From Nodularia sp034931045 (GTDB taxonomy: Bacteria > Cyanobacteriota > Cyanobacteriia > Cyanobacteriales > Nostocaceae), in assembly GCF_034931045.1 (NCBI RefSeq), contig NZ_JAYGHH010000002.1, positions 1 through 64,000 of the forward strand: a DNA stretch of 64,000 nt, in the 5' to 3' direction. A program made the position numbers and the translations under genes. Below the pieces are notes generated by a model that ran no database searches, was not told the DNA's origin, and saw nothing but the letters and a program-made list of their open reading frames with translations. This document shows positions 9,311 to 17,701 of the stretch, piece after piece; the first letter of the stretch is position 1, and each line of letters opens with the position of its first letter.

Positions 9311-9817
9311 ATGGACGCAATTTTTATTCCGCAGCTCACCAAAGCCCCGGAGCGGACAGAGGAAATTCAAGTTCAAGAGTTTCTACCTGGTCTGGAAAGC
9401 TTGACACCTGTTCGCGGTCGCGTGCGGGTTGAGTATCACGGCAATTACTTGGAAGTCTCCAGTCAGGCAGAAACAATTATTACTTGTACCTGTAACCGTT
9501 GTTTGCAGCAATATAATCAGCGTTTGACGGTGAATACCAAAGAAGTAATTTGGTTAGATGAAGCTGCTAATCAAATAGAGGATTTGCCTTTAGAACGGGA
9601 AGTTGTGATGGAAGATTTAGTGGAAACTCTCTCACCTAAAGGTTATTTTTATCCGAGTGAATGGTTATACGAGCAGATGTGTTTAGCAATACCTCAGCGT
9701 CAGCTTTGTAATCTCGATTGTCCGGGTATTTTGAGCGATGATGCTGATAGTTCAAACAAGCCGGTTGATAGTCGTTGGGCTTCTTTGGAAGCGTTGAAAA
9801 AGCAACTTCCGGGGTAA
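9311..9817 (+). CDS. yceD: YceD/DUF177 family protein
   Basis: A 168-residue DUF177 protein. The bacterial and plant homologues are needed for 23S rRNA accumulation. The conserved VRGRVRVEYHGNYLEV strand region is followed by a CTCNRCLQ cysteine motif (residues ~58-64) and a C-terminal CNLDCPG pair, probably a metal site. It closes the rpmH-rnpA-PH-yidC-khpB cluster and is followed by a good terminator at 9881-9912. The start is ATG at 9311. Confidence 0.9.
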   Translation: MDAIFIPQLTKAPERTEEIQVQEFLPGLESLTPVRGRVRVEYHGNYLEVSSQAETIITCTCNRCLQQYNQRLTVNTKEVIWLDEAANQIEDLPLEREVVMEDLVETLSPKGYFYPSEWLYEQMCLAIPQRQLCNLDCPGILSDDADSSNKPVDSRWASLEALKKQLPG

Positions 9818-9880
9818 CTAAGTTAAGTGAGCGTAAATAAATTTAGTAGTTTACCCAGCTAATTTAAAATATTTATCAAT

Positions 9881-9912
9881 AAACCCGCTTTCTTAGAGGA
9901 ACCGGGTTTTTT
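9881..9912 (+). terminator. Intrinsic terminator after yceD
   Basis: The stem AAACCCG (9881-9887) pairs with CGGGTTT (9903-9909), extended by TTTC/GGAA, and is followed by a run of T residues to 9912. It sits 64 bases after the yceD stop and probably ends the rpmH-yceD transcript. Confidence 0.8.
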
Positions 9913-9919
9913 AAAATAA

Positions 9920-10120
9920 CTTGCTAAAGTATTTTCAGAAGAAGAATTTCTATATAAAATTCATGGATCTCAAATACTTGAACAACTATTTTCAAATTTT
10001 TCCCAAAGAAAAATAAAATTTAAAAAACTAAAGTATTCTTACGAACTGACAAAATGGTTGCTTGAGCATAAACGTTGTTTTTTGTCAGAACTGGCAGCAG
10101 GAGTTGAAAATATGCTTTAA
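9920..10120 (+). pseudogene. Possible gene remnant without a start codon
   Basis: A 66-codon frame is open between an upstream TAA (9917-9919) and a TAA at 10118-10120. Its amino acid composition looks protein-like (KYSYELTKWLLEHKRCFLSE), but it has no credible start codon near its beginning and no ribosome-binding site. I do not recognise the family. It may be the C-terminal remnant of a decayed gene, or chance. Confidence 0.25.
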
Positions 10121-10158
10121 TAAAGGCAAGTAATAAATTTTAAACTAATTAGCTAATC

Positions 10159-10748
10159 ATGCTCACTACACAAGAGCAATTATTAAGCTTTGAAGAATAT
10201 CTTGCATATCAAGATGATACAGATAACCGTTATGAACTGGTAGACGGTAGACTAGAACTGATGAATCCCCCCACCTTCAGGCATATTTTAGTTGCCAAAT
10301 TTATTGAAAGCCAGTTAGATGAACAAATACGACGCTTGAATTTACCNNNNNNNNNNNNNNNNNNNNNNNNNGGCTGTGCTTTCGGGAAGCGGGTATAAGA
10401 ACGGGATGGCGTAAGTCTAGGCTGGCGGATTTATATGTGGTAACGGTTGACCAAGTGACAGATATTTTAGATCAATCTGCTGTTTGTCAAACTCCGCCAC
10501 TTTTAGCTGTGGAAATTATTAGCCCAGAATCAATTAAACGAGATTATCGTTTTAAGCGTTCTGAGTATGCTGCTTTAGAAATTCCCGAATATTGGATTGT
10601 TGACCCTTTAGAAAAAAAGGTGACGGTGCTATTTCTGGAAGAAGGATTTTATGAAGAATTAGTTTTTATTGGGGAACAGCAAATTAAATCTCTCGCTTTT
10701 TCAGAACTAGTGCTAACTGTTCAGCAAGTTTTAAGTGTAGGTAAGTAA
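10159..10748 (+). CDS. Uma2 family endonuclease (DUF820), broken by an assembly gap
   Basis: The N-terminal part (SFEEYLAYQDDTDNRYELVDG) and the C-terminal part (PPLLAVEIISPESIKRDYRFK, EYWIVDPLEKKVTV) are the two halves of an Uma2/DUF820 protein, a PD-(D/E)XK-fold family greatly expanded in cyanobacteria. The 25 N at 10347-10371 change frame. Read in the correct frame, the right side continues LCFREAGIRTGWRKSRLADLYVV, in which D is the catalytic position; EII is the ExK-equivalent. A real gap of 2 bases would restore Pro-Trp-Leu-Cys exactly, so the frameshift is almost certainly a scaffold artefact and not decay. Function is unproven; many members are linked to mobile DNA. Confidence 0.85.
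10347..10371. other. Assembly gap (25 N) inside the Uma2 gene
   Basis: Exactly 25 N, the same length as two other gaps in this window. The length is a placeholder: the coding frame on either side requires a gap length of 2 modulo 3. Confidence 0.95.
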
Positions 10749-10806
10749 GGGCGGGTTTATTCATATTCTCGTTGATGTTGGATGATATCTGTAAACCTAC
10801 CCCTAC
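10748..10806. repeat. GGGCGGGTTT/AAACCTACCCCTAC palindromic element, copy A
   Basis: It starts AGGGCGGGTTTATT and ends GTAAACCTACCCCTAC, with imperfect inverted termini and an internal GATGATATCT matching the TGAGCATATCT region of copies B and C. It lies right at the Uma2 stop codon. Confidence 0.55.
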
Positions 10807-10861
10807 TAGGTTTGGTGGGGAATGGAGCAGATGATTACAAGAAGCTCAATAATATGTCATT

Positions 10862-10954
10862 CTTCATTACGAATTACGTAAAGCCTACGGCATAGCTACG
10901 CTTAGAGCGAAGCTCTCCCAAAGGGAGCATTACGAATTACGAATTACAAATTAG
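10862..10954. repeat. Short tandem and palindromic repeats upstream of ycf46
   Basis: Units of ATTACGAATTACGTAAA flank a GCCTACGGCATAGCTACGCTTAGAGCGAAGCTCTCCCAAAGGGAG palindromic block, here given only by composition (about 10879-10925), then three further TTACGAA heptamers run into the next gene. These are the classic heterocystous cyanobacterial STRRs. Confidence 0.7.
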
Positions 10955-10958
10955 AGTT

Positions 10959-12473
10959 ATGAACTTTCGTGAAGAATTTAAATTGTTGCTACGCGCCCGC
11001 TACCCTTTGATTTATATTCCTACTTATGAGGAGGAACGGGTAGAAACGGCGATTCGGGAAGAAGCGGCAAATCAAGGTAATCGCCCTGTGTATACTTGGG
11101 ATTTTGTGGATGGCTACCAGGGAAATCCCAATGATACTGGGTTTGGTAAGCGTAACCCGTTGCAAGCTTTGGAGTTTGTGGAAAAGTTGCCAGCTTCTGC
11201 TCCTGCTGTGTTGATTTTACGCGATTATCATCGGTTTTTGGATGATGTGGCGATCGCACGCAAACTTCGCAATTTAGCCAGACTGTTGAAATCTCAACCC
11301 AAAAATCTGGTATTACTATCGCCACGGGTCGCTATTCCTGACGATTTAACCGAAGTTCTCACAGTGGTTGAGTTTCCTTTACCCGCAGCTCCAGAAATTA
11401 AAACTGAGGTGGAACGCTTACTGCAAAGCACTGGTCAAAACTCCCTATCTGGCAAAATTCTCGATGACTTGGTACGCTCTTGTCAAGGGCTATCAATGGA
11501 ACGGATTCGGCGAGTTTTAGCTAGAGCGATCGCATCCCATGGAGAACTGCAACCAGAGGATGTAGACTTAGTTTTGGAGGAAAAACGCCAAACTATCCGC
11601 CAAACCCAAATCCTGGACTTCTACCCCGCCACTGAGCGAATTTCTGATATAGGGGGATTAGATAACCTCAAAGATTGGTTACTACGTCGGGGCGGTTCAT
11701 TTAGTGAGAAAGCCCGCCAGTACGGATTACCACACCCTCGTGGTTTAATGTTATTAGGTATTCAAGGTACTGGTAAATCTTTAACAGCAAAAGCGATCGC
11801 ACATCACTGGCATTTACCCCTCTTACGCCTCGATGTTGGGCGCTTATTCGGTGGTTTAGTCGGTGAATCAGAATCCCGCACTCGCCAAATGATTCAAGTT
11901 GCTGAAGCCCTCGCGCCTTGCGTTTTGTGGATTGATGAAATCGATAAAGGCTTTTCGGGACTTGGTGCTAAAGGTGATGCCGGTACTGCTAGCCGGGTAT
12001 TTGGGACTTTTATTACTTGGTTAGCCGAAAAAACCTCACCTGTGTTTGTTGTTTCCACCGCTAACGACATCCAAGCCCTACCGCCAGAAATGTTGCGTAA
12101 AGGGCGATTTGATGAAATTTTCTTTGTGGGTTTACCGACCCAAGATGAAAGAAAAGCAATTTTTAACGTTCATTTATCCCGACTGCGCCCCCATAACCTG
12201 AAAAGTTATGATATTGAGAGATTAGCTTATGAAACGCCCGATTTTTCTGGGGCTGAGATTGAGCAAACCTTAATTGAAGCGATGCACATTGGATTTAGTC
12301 AAAACCGCGATTTTGCTAATGAAGATATTCTCGAAGCTGCCAGCCAGATTATACCTTTAGCTCGAACGGCTGTGGAGCAAATTCAACAACTACAAGAATG
12401 GGCTGCATCTGGAAGAGCGCGTTTAGCCTCGAAACATAATCCTTTAACTGATACTTTCGGGAAGTTACGTTAA
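10959..12473 (+). CDS. ycf46: Ycf46-type AAA+ ATPase
   Basis: A 504-residue AAA protein conserved in cyanobacteria and algal plastids (Ycf46). An N-terminal degenerate domain (residues 1-205) starts MNFREEFKLLLRARYPLIYI. The AAA module follows, with Walker A GIQGTGKSLTAKAIA (near residue 270), Walker B CVLWIDEIDKGFSG, sensor/arginine-finger region ALPPEMLRKGRFDEIFF, and a C-terminal lid helix bundle. The sequence around DEIDKGFSG and LLRLDVGRLFGGLVGESE resembles FtsH/Cdc48-like AAA, but there is no protease domain. It has been linked to photosynthesis or CO2-response regulation in cyanobacteria; its substrate is unknown. Confidence 0.93.
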   Translation: MNFREEFKLLLRARYPLIYIPTYEEERVETAIREEAANQGNRPVYTWDFVDGYQGNPNDTGFGKRNPLQALEFVEKLPASAPAVLILRDYHRFLDDVAIARKLRNLARLLKSQPKNLVLLSPRVAIPDDLTEVLTVVEFPLPAAPEIKTEVERLLQSTGQNSLSGKILDDLVRSCQGLSMERIRRVLARAIASHGELQPEDVDLVLEEKRQTIRQTQILDFYPATERISDIGGLDNLKDWLLRRGGSFSEKARQYGLPHPRGLMLLGIQGTGKSLTAKAIAHHWHLPLLRLDVGRLFGGLVGESESRTRQMIQVAEALAPCVLWIDEIDKGFSGLGAKGDAGTASRVFGTFITWLAEKTSPVFVVSTANDIQALPPEMLRKGRFDEIFFVGLPTQDERKAIFNVHLSRLRPHNLKSYDIERLAYETPDFSGAEIEQTLIEAMHIGFSQNRDFANEDILEAASQIIPLARTAVEQIQQLQEWAASGRARLASKHNPLTDTFGKLR

Positions 12474-12581
12474 CGCATTCAGCGACAGATGTAATAATTA
12501 AATAATTAGTCATTTGGATGTCAATGGTCAATATTTAAGAACTACTATTGACTATTGAGCAATGGTGATGAGGTTTTCAAG

Positions 12582-13046
12582 ATGTTTGTTAATTTACTAA
12601 AATTTATACTGGGCGTTATTTTAGCGATCGCCATTTTAACCGGTAGCGGTGTTGCAGTTGCACTCTATTTCATGAATAGAAGCTTTATGCCCCCACCTAA
12701 ACCTCTGTTTGCCAATGATAGTCCGGCGTTGAAAGAGCAAGCTCCTCAAGCTACTGAGGTAAATAATGCATCCACCCCAACACCAACACCAACGCCAACG
12801 CCAACACCAACACCAACACCAACGGACGCATTACCACCGGGGGCTTACCAAGGACGTGTTACTTGGCCTGAAGGCTTAATTGTACGAGCTGAACCAAGCA
12901 TGGACGGTGAACGTGTTGCTGGAGTTGCTGCTAATGAAGAAGTGATTGTCTTGGAAGAAAGTCAGGATAAAAAATGGCAAAAGATTCGCACAGAAGGTAA
13001 ACAAGAAGGTTGGGTAAGAATTGGCAATACTGAACGGGTGGAATAA
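12582..13046 (+). CDS. Membrane-anchored SH3-like domain protein
   Basis: A 154-residue protein starting at ATG 12582, preceded by GAGG; the longer frame from TTG 12555 lacks support. One transmembrane helix (residues ~5-28) is followed by a Thr-Pro tandem stretch encoded by repeated ACACCA/ACGCCA hexamers (about 12774-12825), then a bacterial SH3 domain (GLIVRAEPSMDGERVAG, ..KWQKIRT..GWVRI). This is an exported cell-wall-facing architecture: anchor, flexible linker, SH3. The hexamer tract is prone to slippage, so linker length probably varies between strains. Function unknown. Confidence 0.8.
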   Translation: MFVNLLKFILGVILAIAILTGSGVAVALYFMNRSFMPPPKPLFANDSPALKEQAPQATEVNNASTPTPTPTPTPTPTPTPTDALPPGAYQGRVTWPEGLIVRAEPSMDGERVAGVAANEEVIVLEESQDKKWQKIRTEGKQEGWVRIGNTERVE

Positions 13047-13111
13047 TTCGTAATTCGTAGTTCGTAGTTCGTAATTCGTAATTCGTAGTTCGTAATTCGT
13101 AATTCGTAGTT
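13047..13111. repeat. Heptanucleotide tandem repeat (ATTCGTA/GTTCGTA)
   Basis: About nine uninterrupted 7-base units alternate between AATTCGT and AGTTCGT, beginning right after the SH3 gene stop. This is a typical short tandemly repeated repetitive (STRR) sequence of heterocystous cyanobacteria. Confidence 0.9.
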
Positions 13112-13159
13112 TAGCTGTTAATGAACCTCTAGCTCCAGCAACGCTAGTTAGAGGTATAT

Positions 13160-16100
13160 CTACATTGACAAACTGACTTGGGAACCTTGCTGGGTTTTAT
13201 TAACCTCTATGCGGGCTTGAAAGGCTTCTTTGAGGTGGGGCATATGGGTTACAGTCAGTATACAGGCAAAATCACAAGCGATCGCATTAATGGACGCAAT
13301 CAAGCGATCGCATCCTTCCGCATCCTGTGTCCCAAAGCCTTCATCTATAATTAATAATTGCAAAGCTGCACCCGCCCTCTGTGCCAATAATTTCGCTAGG
13401 GCTAAACGGATGGCAAAGTTAATTCTAAATGCTTCCCCACCAGAGTAAGTCTCATAAGCTCGTGTTCCACTAGAATCAGCAATTAAAATATCTAAAGTAT
13501 CAATCAGCTTGGCATTTTTCTTTTTTGCTTTACTACTGCGCCCAGATTTCTGAGTAATAAATTGTACGTGTAATTGATTAGCACTCAGCCGTGATAACAG
13601 TTGATTTGTCTCAGCTTCTAGTTGTGGCAACACATTTTCAATCATCAGTGCTTGGATACCATTTTTACCAAATGCCTGCGCCAATTCCTGATAAACTCGT
13701 TGTTCATGCTTACAAGAATTTAACTGTTGCTGCTGTTGTTCATACTGATTTTGCAGAGTTTCCAACTGTAGCATCAACTGTTCTAAACGCCCTAAACTGG
13801 CGATTTTTTCATCAAGTTGCCGTCGGCGGGTTTGAATTTGCTGCTCTAAAGCGTTAATTTGTTGGGTGGGGTTGGTTGATTTGGCTAATTCTTGAGTAAT
13901 ACTTTCAATTTGAGTTAGCAGTTTTTGCCGCTCTTGCAATCTCTCACTTCTGGAAACCTCTAAATCCTGCCATCGTTTCTGGAGTTGGGGAAACTGCTGT
14001 TGGGCTGACACAAGTTGTTGATAACGTAATTCCCAAGATTGGGCTTGGCGTACAGCTACGCGCAAGCTGTTATGTTGCTCTGAACTGTAAGCAATTTCTG
14101 CAATTTGACGCTGAAGTTGAGTGATTTCTTTAGCACAATCAGAATCAATTTTATCTTGCTGGATTTGATTCTGTAACTGAGAAATAGTTGCTTGTAATTC
14201 TGGTTTCCGGGCAGCTATTTGAGCTTGTCGTTTAGCTGCGTCTTTAATTTGCCCTTGTTTAATTTCTGCCCATCGCCAACGCTCTGCTTCACTTCTAGCT
14301 AAAGCATGGTCTTGCTCATTATAATTCAATTCTTGTAAATATGCTTCTAATTGTCGCAGTTGGGCTTGTTTGTCAGGGGCGTAATCACCTGCTTGCAGCG
14401 ATCGCTCTAAATGTTGCTTTTCCTCAGCCAGTTGTTGTAATTGTTGGTCAGCATCACTGGTTGATTGCAGTTGTGCCGCTAATTGACCTCTTTGTTCTCG
14501 TAGGGTGTCATAAGGTGATACTTTTTGCAATATTTCCCGATATTCTTGCCTCAGTACCTGAATTTCTCGGTCTGAAACTGCCTTTTGTTCCCGGAATACC
14601 CACAATTGCCCCTCAGTATCTTTGTACTCGTTTTTGGTTTTATCCACCACACGATTCCAATGATGTTCATCTAAAGGACGCTCACACAAGGGACACATTG
14701 CATCAGGGGTGCGAAGCATTTCCAGTTTTTTCTCCAATTCGCCCAATAACCTTTCATATTCTCGCTGTTGAGCTTGCAGACGTTCCATAAAATGCCGTCT
14801 TTCCTGGCCTTTGTCCTGGACTCGTTGCAGATAAACTTTGTCTTTCTCCATCTGGGAAATCTGGATTTCTAAGTCTCTCGCCGCTTGTTGTAATTGCGGT
14901 TGACGTTGGGAGGAGCGTTTTAGTTGGTTTTCTGTCGCTTGTAACTGTTCTAATCTGGCTACTAAACCAGCATGAACTCTATCCAGTTGACTTTGGAGGT
15001 TTTGGCGTTGTTGCAACAAAGGAGAAACTTGCATTTGCAGTTCATCTAATTGAGTCACACGGCGACGAGCTGCGGTAAGTTGGGTTAAAGCCGCTTCCAC
15101 TTCTGGCGATTTATTCAGAGTGTGCTGAATTTCTAGCTCTTGTTGTTCTAATACTAGTAATTGTCCTTCAACTTGTTGCAGTTGCCTTTCTAGTTCGTGA
15201 ATTTGGTTGGTTAGTTGCTGTTGCTTTTGTTGAAGTAAAGCCGTGGCACGGGTATATTCTTGAAATTTAGTAGCAATAGCTTCTTCTTGAGCTTGCAGAG
15301 TTTGATACTGTGTAAAACCAGATTTAATTTCAGCTTCCTGATTTAAAATGGCTGCTAAATCTGATAACTGACTATGCACAGATGACTGTTCTTGTTGCAA
15401 GCGATCGCCATCTTGAGTTAAATTTTGATGTTGTTGCCTGACAAAATTCAGTTGTTGCTCCCAATTTTGCCTCTGGTGCTGCACAACTTGCAAACTTTGT
15501 AATTGAATATTGTCAAAAGCCTGGACTTGTTGCAGTTGGTTGAGTTCAGTTTCTAACTCTGTTTTTTGGGCTTGTGTTGCTGCCCGTGCTTGTAGCTGAA
15601 CTTGGCTGGACTCCAAAGAACGCTCTAACTCTTCTGCCCGCCCTTTCAACTGGCGATATGTCTCTTTTGCCCGTTCTTCTAATTGATCATATTGATTCAG
15701 TTTTAATAATTCTGCTAAAATTTCCTTGCGCTCACTGGGACGCTTGATCATAAATTCATCTGCACGGCCTTGACGCAAGTAGGCAGAATTAATAAAAGTA
15801 TCATAATCAAGTTTGATATGTTCTAAAATCAAATCTTGTGTAGCTCTAACTCCTTTCCCAGTCAAGGCGCGAAACCCAGAAGCAGTTTCTATTTGAAATT
15901 CTAGGACACCACTAGCACCCCGAACTCTGGTGCGAATTACCCGATATTTTTGCTGATTACATTGAAAAACATAATCAACCCGAACTTCTTTCGCACCTGA
16001 ATGAATTACATCATCTTCAACACCGGCACGGCTTTGACCCCAGATTGCCCATGTGATTGCTTCTAAAAGTGAAGATTTACCCGCACCATTAGAACCACAA

Positions 16101-16186
16101 ATACAAGCCGTATGCAAACCACGAAAATCTAAAGTTGCATCACGGTAACTGAGGAAGTTTTTGAGGATAAGTTGTACTGGAATCAT
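13160..16186 (-). CDS. sbcC: SbcC/Rad50-type SMC ATPase
   Basis: A 1008-residue ATPase of the MR complex, which with SbcD processes DNA ends and hairpins. Walker A (CICGSNGAGKSSLLEAITWA) is near residues 29-48. Two long glutamine-rich coiled coils surround a zinc-hook CPLCERPL (about residues 497-504). The ABC signature YSGGEAFRINFAIRLAL and Walker B LLIIDEGFGTQDAEG lie near the C-terminus. Length is typical. No sbcD is adjacent in this window. The start ATG at 16186 gives the standard N-terminus MIPVQLILKNFLSYRDATLD. Confidence 0.94.
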   Translation of the reverse strand: MIPVQLILKNFLSYRDATLDFRGLHTACICGSNGAGKSSLLEAITWAIWGQSRAGVEDDVIHSGAKEVRVDYVFQCNQQKYRVIRTRVRGASGVLEFQIETASGFRALTGKGVRATQDLILEHIKLDYDTFINSAYLRQGRADEFMIKRPSERKEILAELLKLNQYDQLEERAKETYRQLKGRAEELERSLESSQVQLQARAATQAQKTELETELNQLQQVQAFDNIQLQSLQVVQHQRQNWEQQLNFVRQQHQNLTQDGDRLQQEQSSVHSQLSDLAAILNQEAEIKSGFTQYQTLQAQEEAIATKFQEYTRATALLQQKQQQLTNQIHELERQLQQVEGQLLVLEQQELEIQHTLNKSPEVEAALTQLTAARRRVTQLDELQMQVSPLLQQRQNLQSQLDRVHAGLVARLEQLQATENQLKRSSQRQPQLQQAARDLEIQISQMEKDKVYLQRVQDKGQERRHFMERLQAQQREYERLLGELEKKLEMLRTPDAMCPLCERPLDEHHWNRVVDKTKNEYKDTEGQLWVFREQKAVSDREIQVLRQEYREILQKVSPYDTLREQRGQLAAQLQSTSDADQQLQQLAEEKQHLERSLQAGDYAPDKQAQLRQLEAYLQELNYNEQDHALARSEAERWRWAEIKQGQIKDAAKRQAQIAARKPELQATISQLQNQIQQDKIDSDCAKEITQLQRQIAEIAYSSEQHNSLRVAVRQAQSWELRYQQLVSAQQQFPQLQKRWQDLEVSRSERLQERQKLLTQIESITQELAKSTNPTQQINALEQQIQTRRRQLDEKIASLGRLEQLMLQLETLQNQYEQQQQQLNSCKHEQRVYQELAQAFGKNGIQALMIENVLPQLEAETNQLLSRLSANQLHVQFITQKSGRSSKAKKKNAKLIDTLDILIADSSGTRAYETYSGGEAFRINFAIRLALAKLLAQRAGAALQLLIIDEGFGTQDAEGCDRLIASINAIACDFACILTVTHMPHLKEAFQARIEVNKTQQGSQVSLSM

Positions 16187-16534
16187 TGAGGCTATAGTGC
16201 CGCATCTAAATATTTTACGAACTTGCAGTACAGATGCACTATTTGATAGTTTACCTATGTGATTATCACTATTCTAGTCCTTAAGTCCGTAATTTTACTA
16301 ATCTTAACAAGATTATGACCAAGTTTTTCGGATGAAGCAAATTATTTTGCTGAACTCCGAAGAAAAATATAACTGCCATGCCCTCAAACAATTTAAACCT
16401 GCTTGTATGGTTTGTATTTATTCAGTTATCAGTGAACAGTTATTCCGTGAACAATTATTAGTTATCACGTTTAGAAACAATCACCATAAATTATCGTCAG
16501 ATCATACATCACAGAAATAAAACACAAGCATCCT
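16187..16534. other. Divergent intergenic region, 348 bases
   Basis: It separates sbcC (minus) from the exported protein (plus). It contains AGTTATCAGTGAACAGTTATT-type repeats around 16424-16475. A 62-codon frame at 16332-16520 overlaps these repeats, has no ribosome-binding site and no recognisable features; I do not call it a gene. Confidence 0.5.
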
Positions 16535-17221
16535 ATGACTATCCTCTATCAATGGAAATCTAGAACCGCCGCACTCATGGCAATGGCAATTACTACCACT
16601 GCTGTTGCTCCAATGATTGCCTTTGCTCCTGCTCATGCTCAGTATAATATTGGGCAATCAAGAACAGTTACCATCCCTGCTAACGCTAACGTAAGTTTTC
16701 CAGTTAGATACGACAAAGAGAAAGTTGTTGTTAGTCGTGGGGAAACATTAGACCTGACATTGAAAATATCCAACGACATCACCGATAACCGGAGAAATGT
16801 CTTAATTCCGAGAAACACCGAAGTTGTAGGACAGCTAGAACCTGTATATTTAAACGGCAGAAATAGGGATAATGACAATATCAGAGGTGTGCGTTTTGTC
16901 GCACGGGAATTAGTCTTTCCCTCTGGCCGTCGCCAATCAATTAATGCTTCTTCTCAGACTATCACCAGAACTGAAACAGTGAGTAGAAACGATAGCGGTA
17001 AAATATTGACAGATGCGGCTATTGGTGCTGGTACTGCCACGGCAATTTCATTAATTACAGGTAATCGCAGAATTGAAATTTTAGAACCTCTGGGTGGTGC
17101 AGCTGCTGGTGCTTTAGCCAGTGTACTGCTACGTAAAAAAGAAACTGAAGTTTTCGTGGTAAGACCAGAACAGGATTTGAGACTGGCACTTAATTCTAAT
17201 TTAGTCATAGACCGCTACTAA
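16535..17221 (+). CDS. Exported protein, paralogue of the C-terminal half of the next gene
   Basis: A 228-residue protein with a clear signal peptide (KSRTAALMAMAITTTAVAPM, cleavage at AHA-Q). The mature part aligns by eye with the C-terminal ~190 residues of the SLH protein at 17702-18943: both have VTIP..(A/T)xx(F/I)PV(R/K)YD..EK(V/I)(V/L)V, V(L)IP(R/A)..(E/Q)VVG(Q/K)L.P, SxQTITRTETxxR / SSEVITKTETIRR, and a glycine/alanine-rich ..GAAAGAL.. hydrophobic turn before a final D(T)DL(R/Q)..(L/I)N.NL(V/L). I do not recognise a named domain with certainty; the pattern resembles beta-rich TrbI/VirB10-like modules. Probably periplasmic or outer surface. Confidence 0.8.
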   Translation: MTILYQWKSRTAALMAMAITTTAVAPMIAFAPAHAQYNIGQSRTVTIPANANVSFPVRYDKEKVVVSRGETLDLTLKISNDITDNRRNVLIPRNTEVVGQLEPVYLNGRNRDNDNIRGVRFVARELVFPSGRRQSINASSQTITRTETVSRNDSGKILTDAAIGAGTATAISLITGNRRIEILEPLGGAAAGALASVLLRKKETEVFVVRPEQDLRLALNSNLVIDRY

Positions 17222-17701
17222 GCTTCACCAGATTACAGCCGTGATTTTAATTATCTCCCATGAGCGATCGCTACTGTAACTATAGTAGGCGATCGCTTCA
17301 TTTTGTATAGCTATTTTTCGGCATTTGCGAAACTTACCCCAGCATTTTGCAGTCAAATCACTGTTTATACCAAAAGACAGACATCTGAGCTAGTTGAATA
17401 CTCATAAAGCAAGAGTCAAAAATATTTCATGCTCTTGCAACTATTTTTATTGCTGTCACGTCTGAGTCAATATAGGTTTGTTTTAATTTATTGTTGTTCA
17501 AACCATATTCCATGACTACGCCTCGCAAACTATTATCCATAAATGGTATACCCATTAATATTTAACGGCAAAAAAATAAAATATACGAATTATTTAAAAT
17601 AGCAAAATTACTGATTAAAAAGAAAAAAACTAGGAACTTTTCATTACACAAATTGTCTGAATAAGTAAGAGAAAAAACTTAATTTTACTGGAGTAAAAAC
17701 A
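17222..17701. other. Intergenic region, 480 bases
   Basis: Apart from the HIP1-based hairpin at 17263-17297, I see no gene or RNA. The last ~150 bases are very AT-rich and probably carry the promoter of the SLH gene, which has CTGGAG as its ribosome-binding site. Confidence 0.5.
17263..17297 (+). terminator. Hairpin built from two HIP1 sites
   Basis: AGCGATCGCTACT (17263 on) pairs with AGTAGGCGATCGCT (ending 17297) with one bulged base, followed by TCATTTTGT. It lies 41 bases after the stop of the exported protein gene, so it may terminate transcription, though the T-run is short. Confidence 0.5.

Noticed and set aside
16332..16520. 62-residue open frame upstream of the exported protein
   Set aside because: It runs over AGTTATCAGTGAACAG-type repeats, has no ribosome-binding site and no protein-like pattern.
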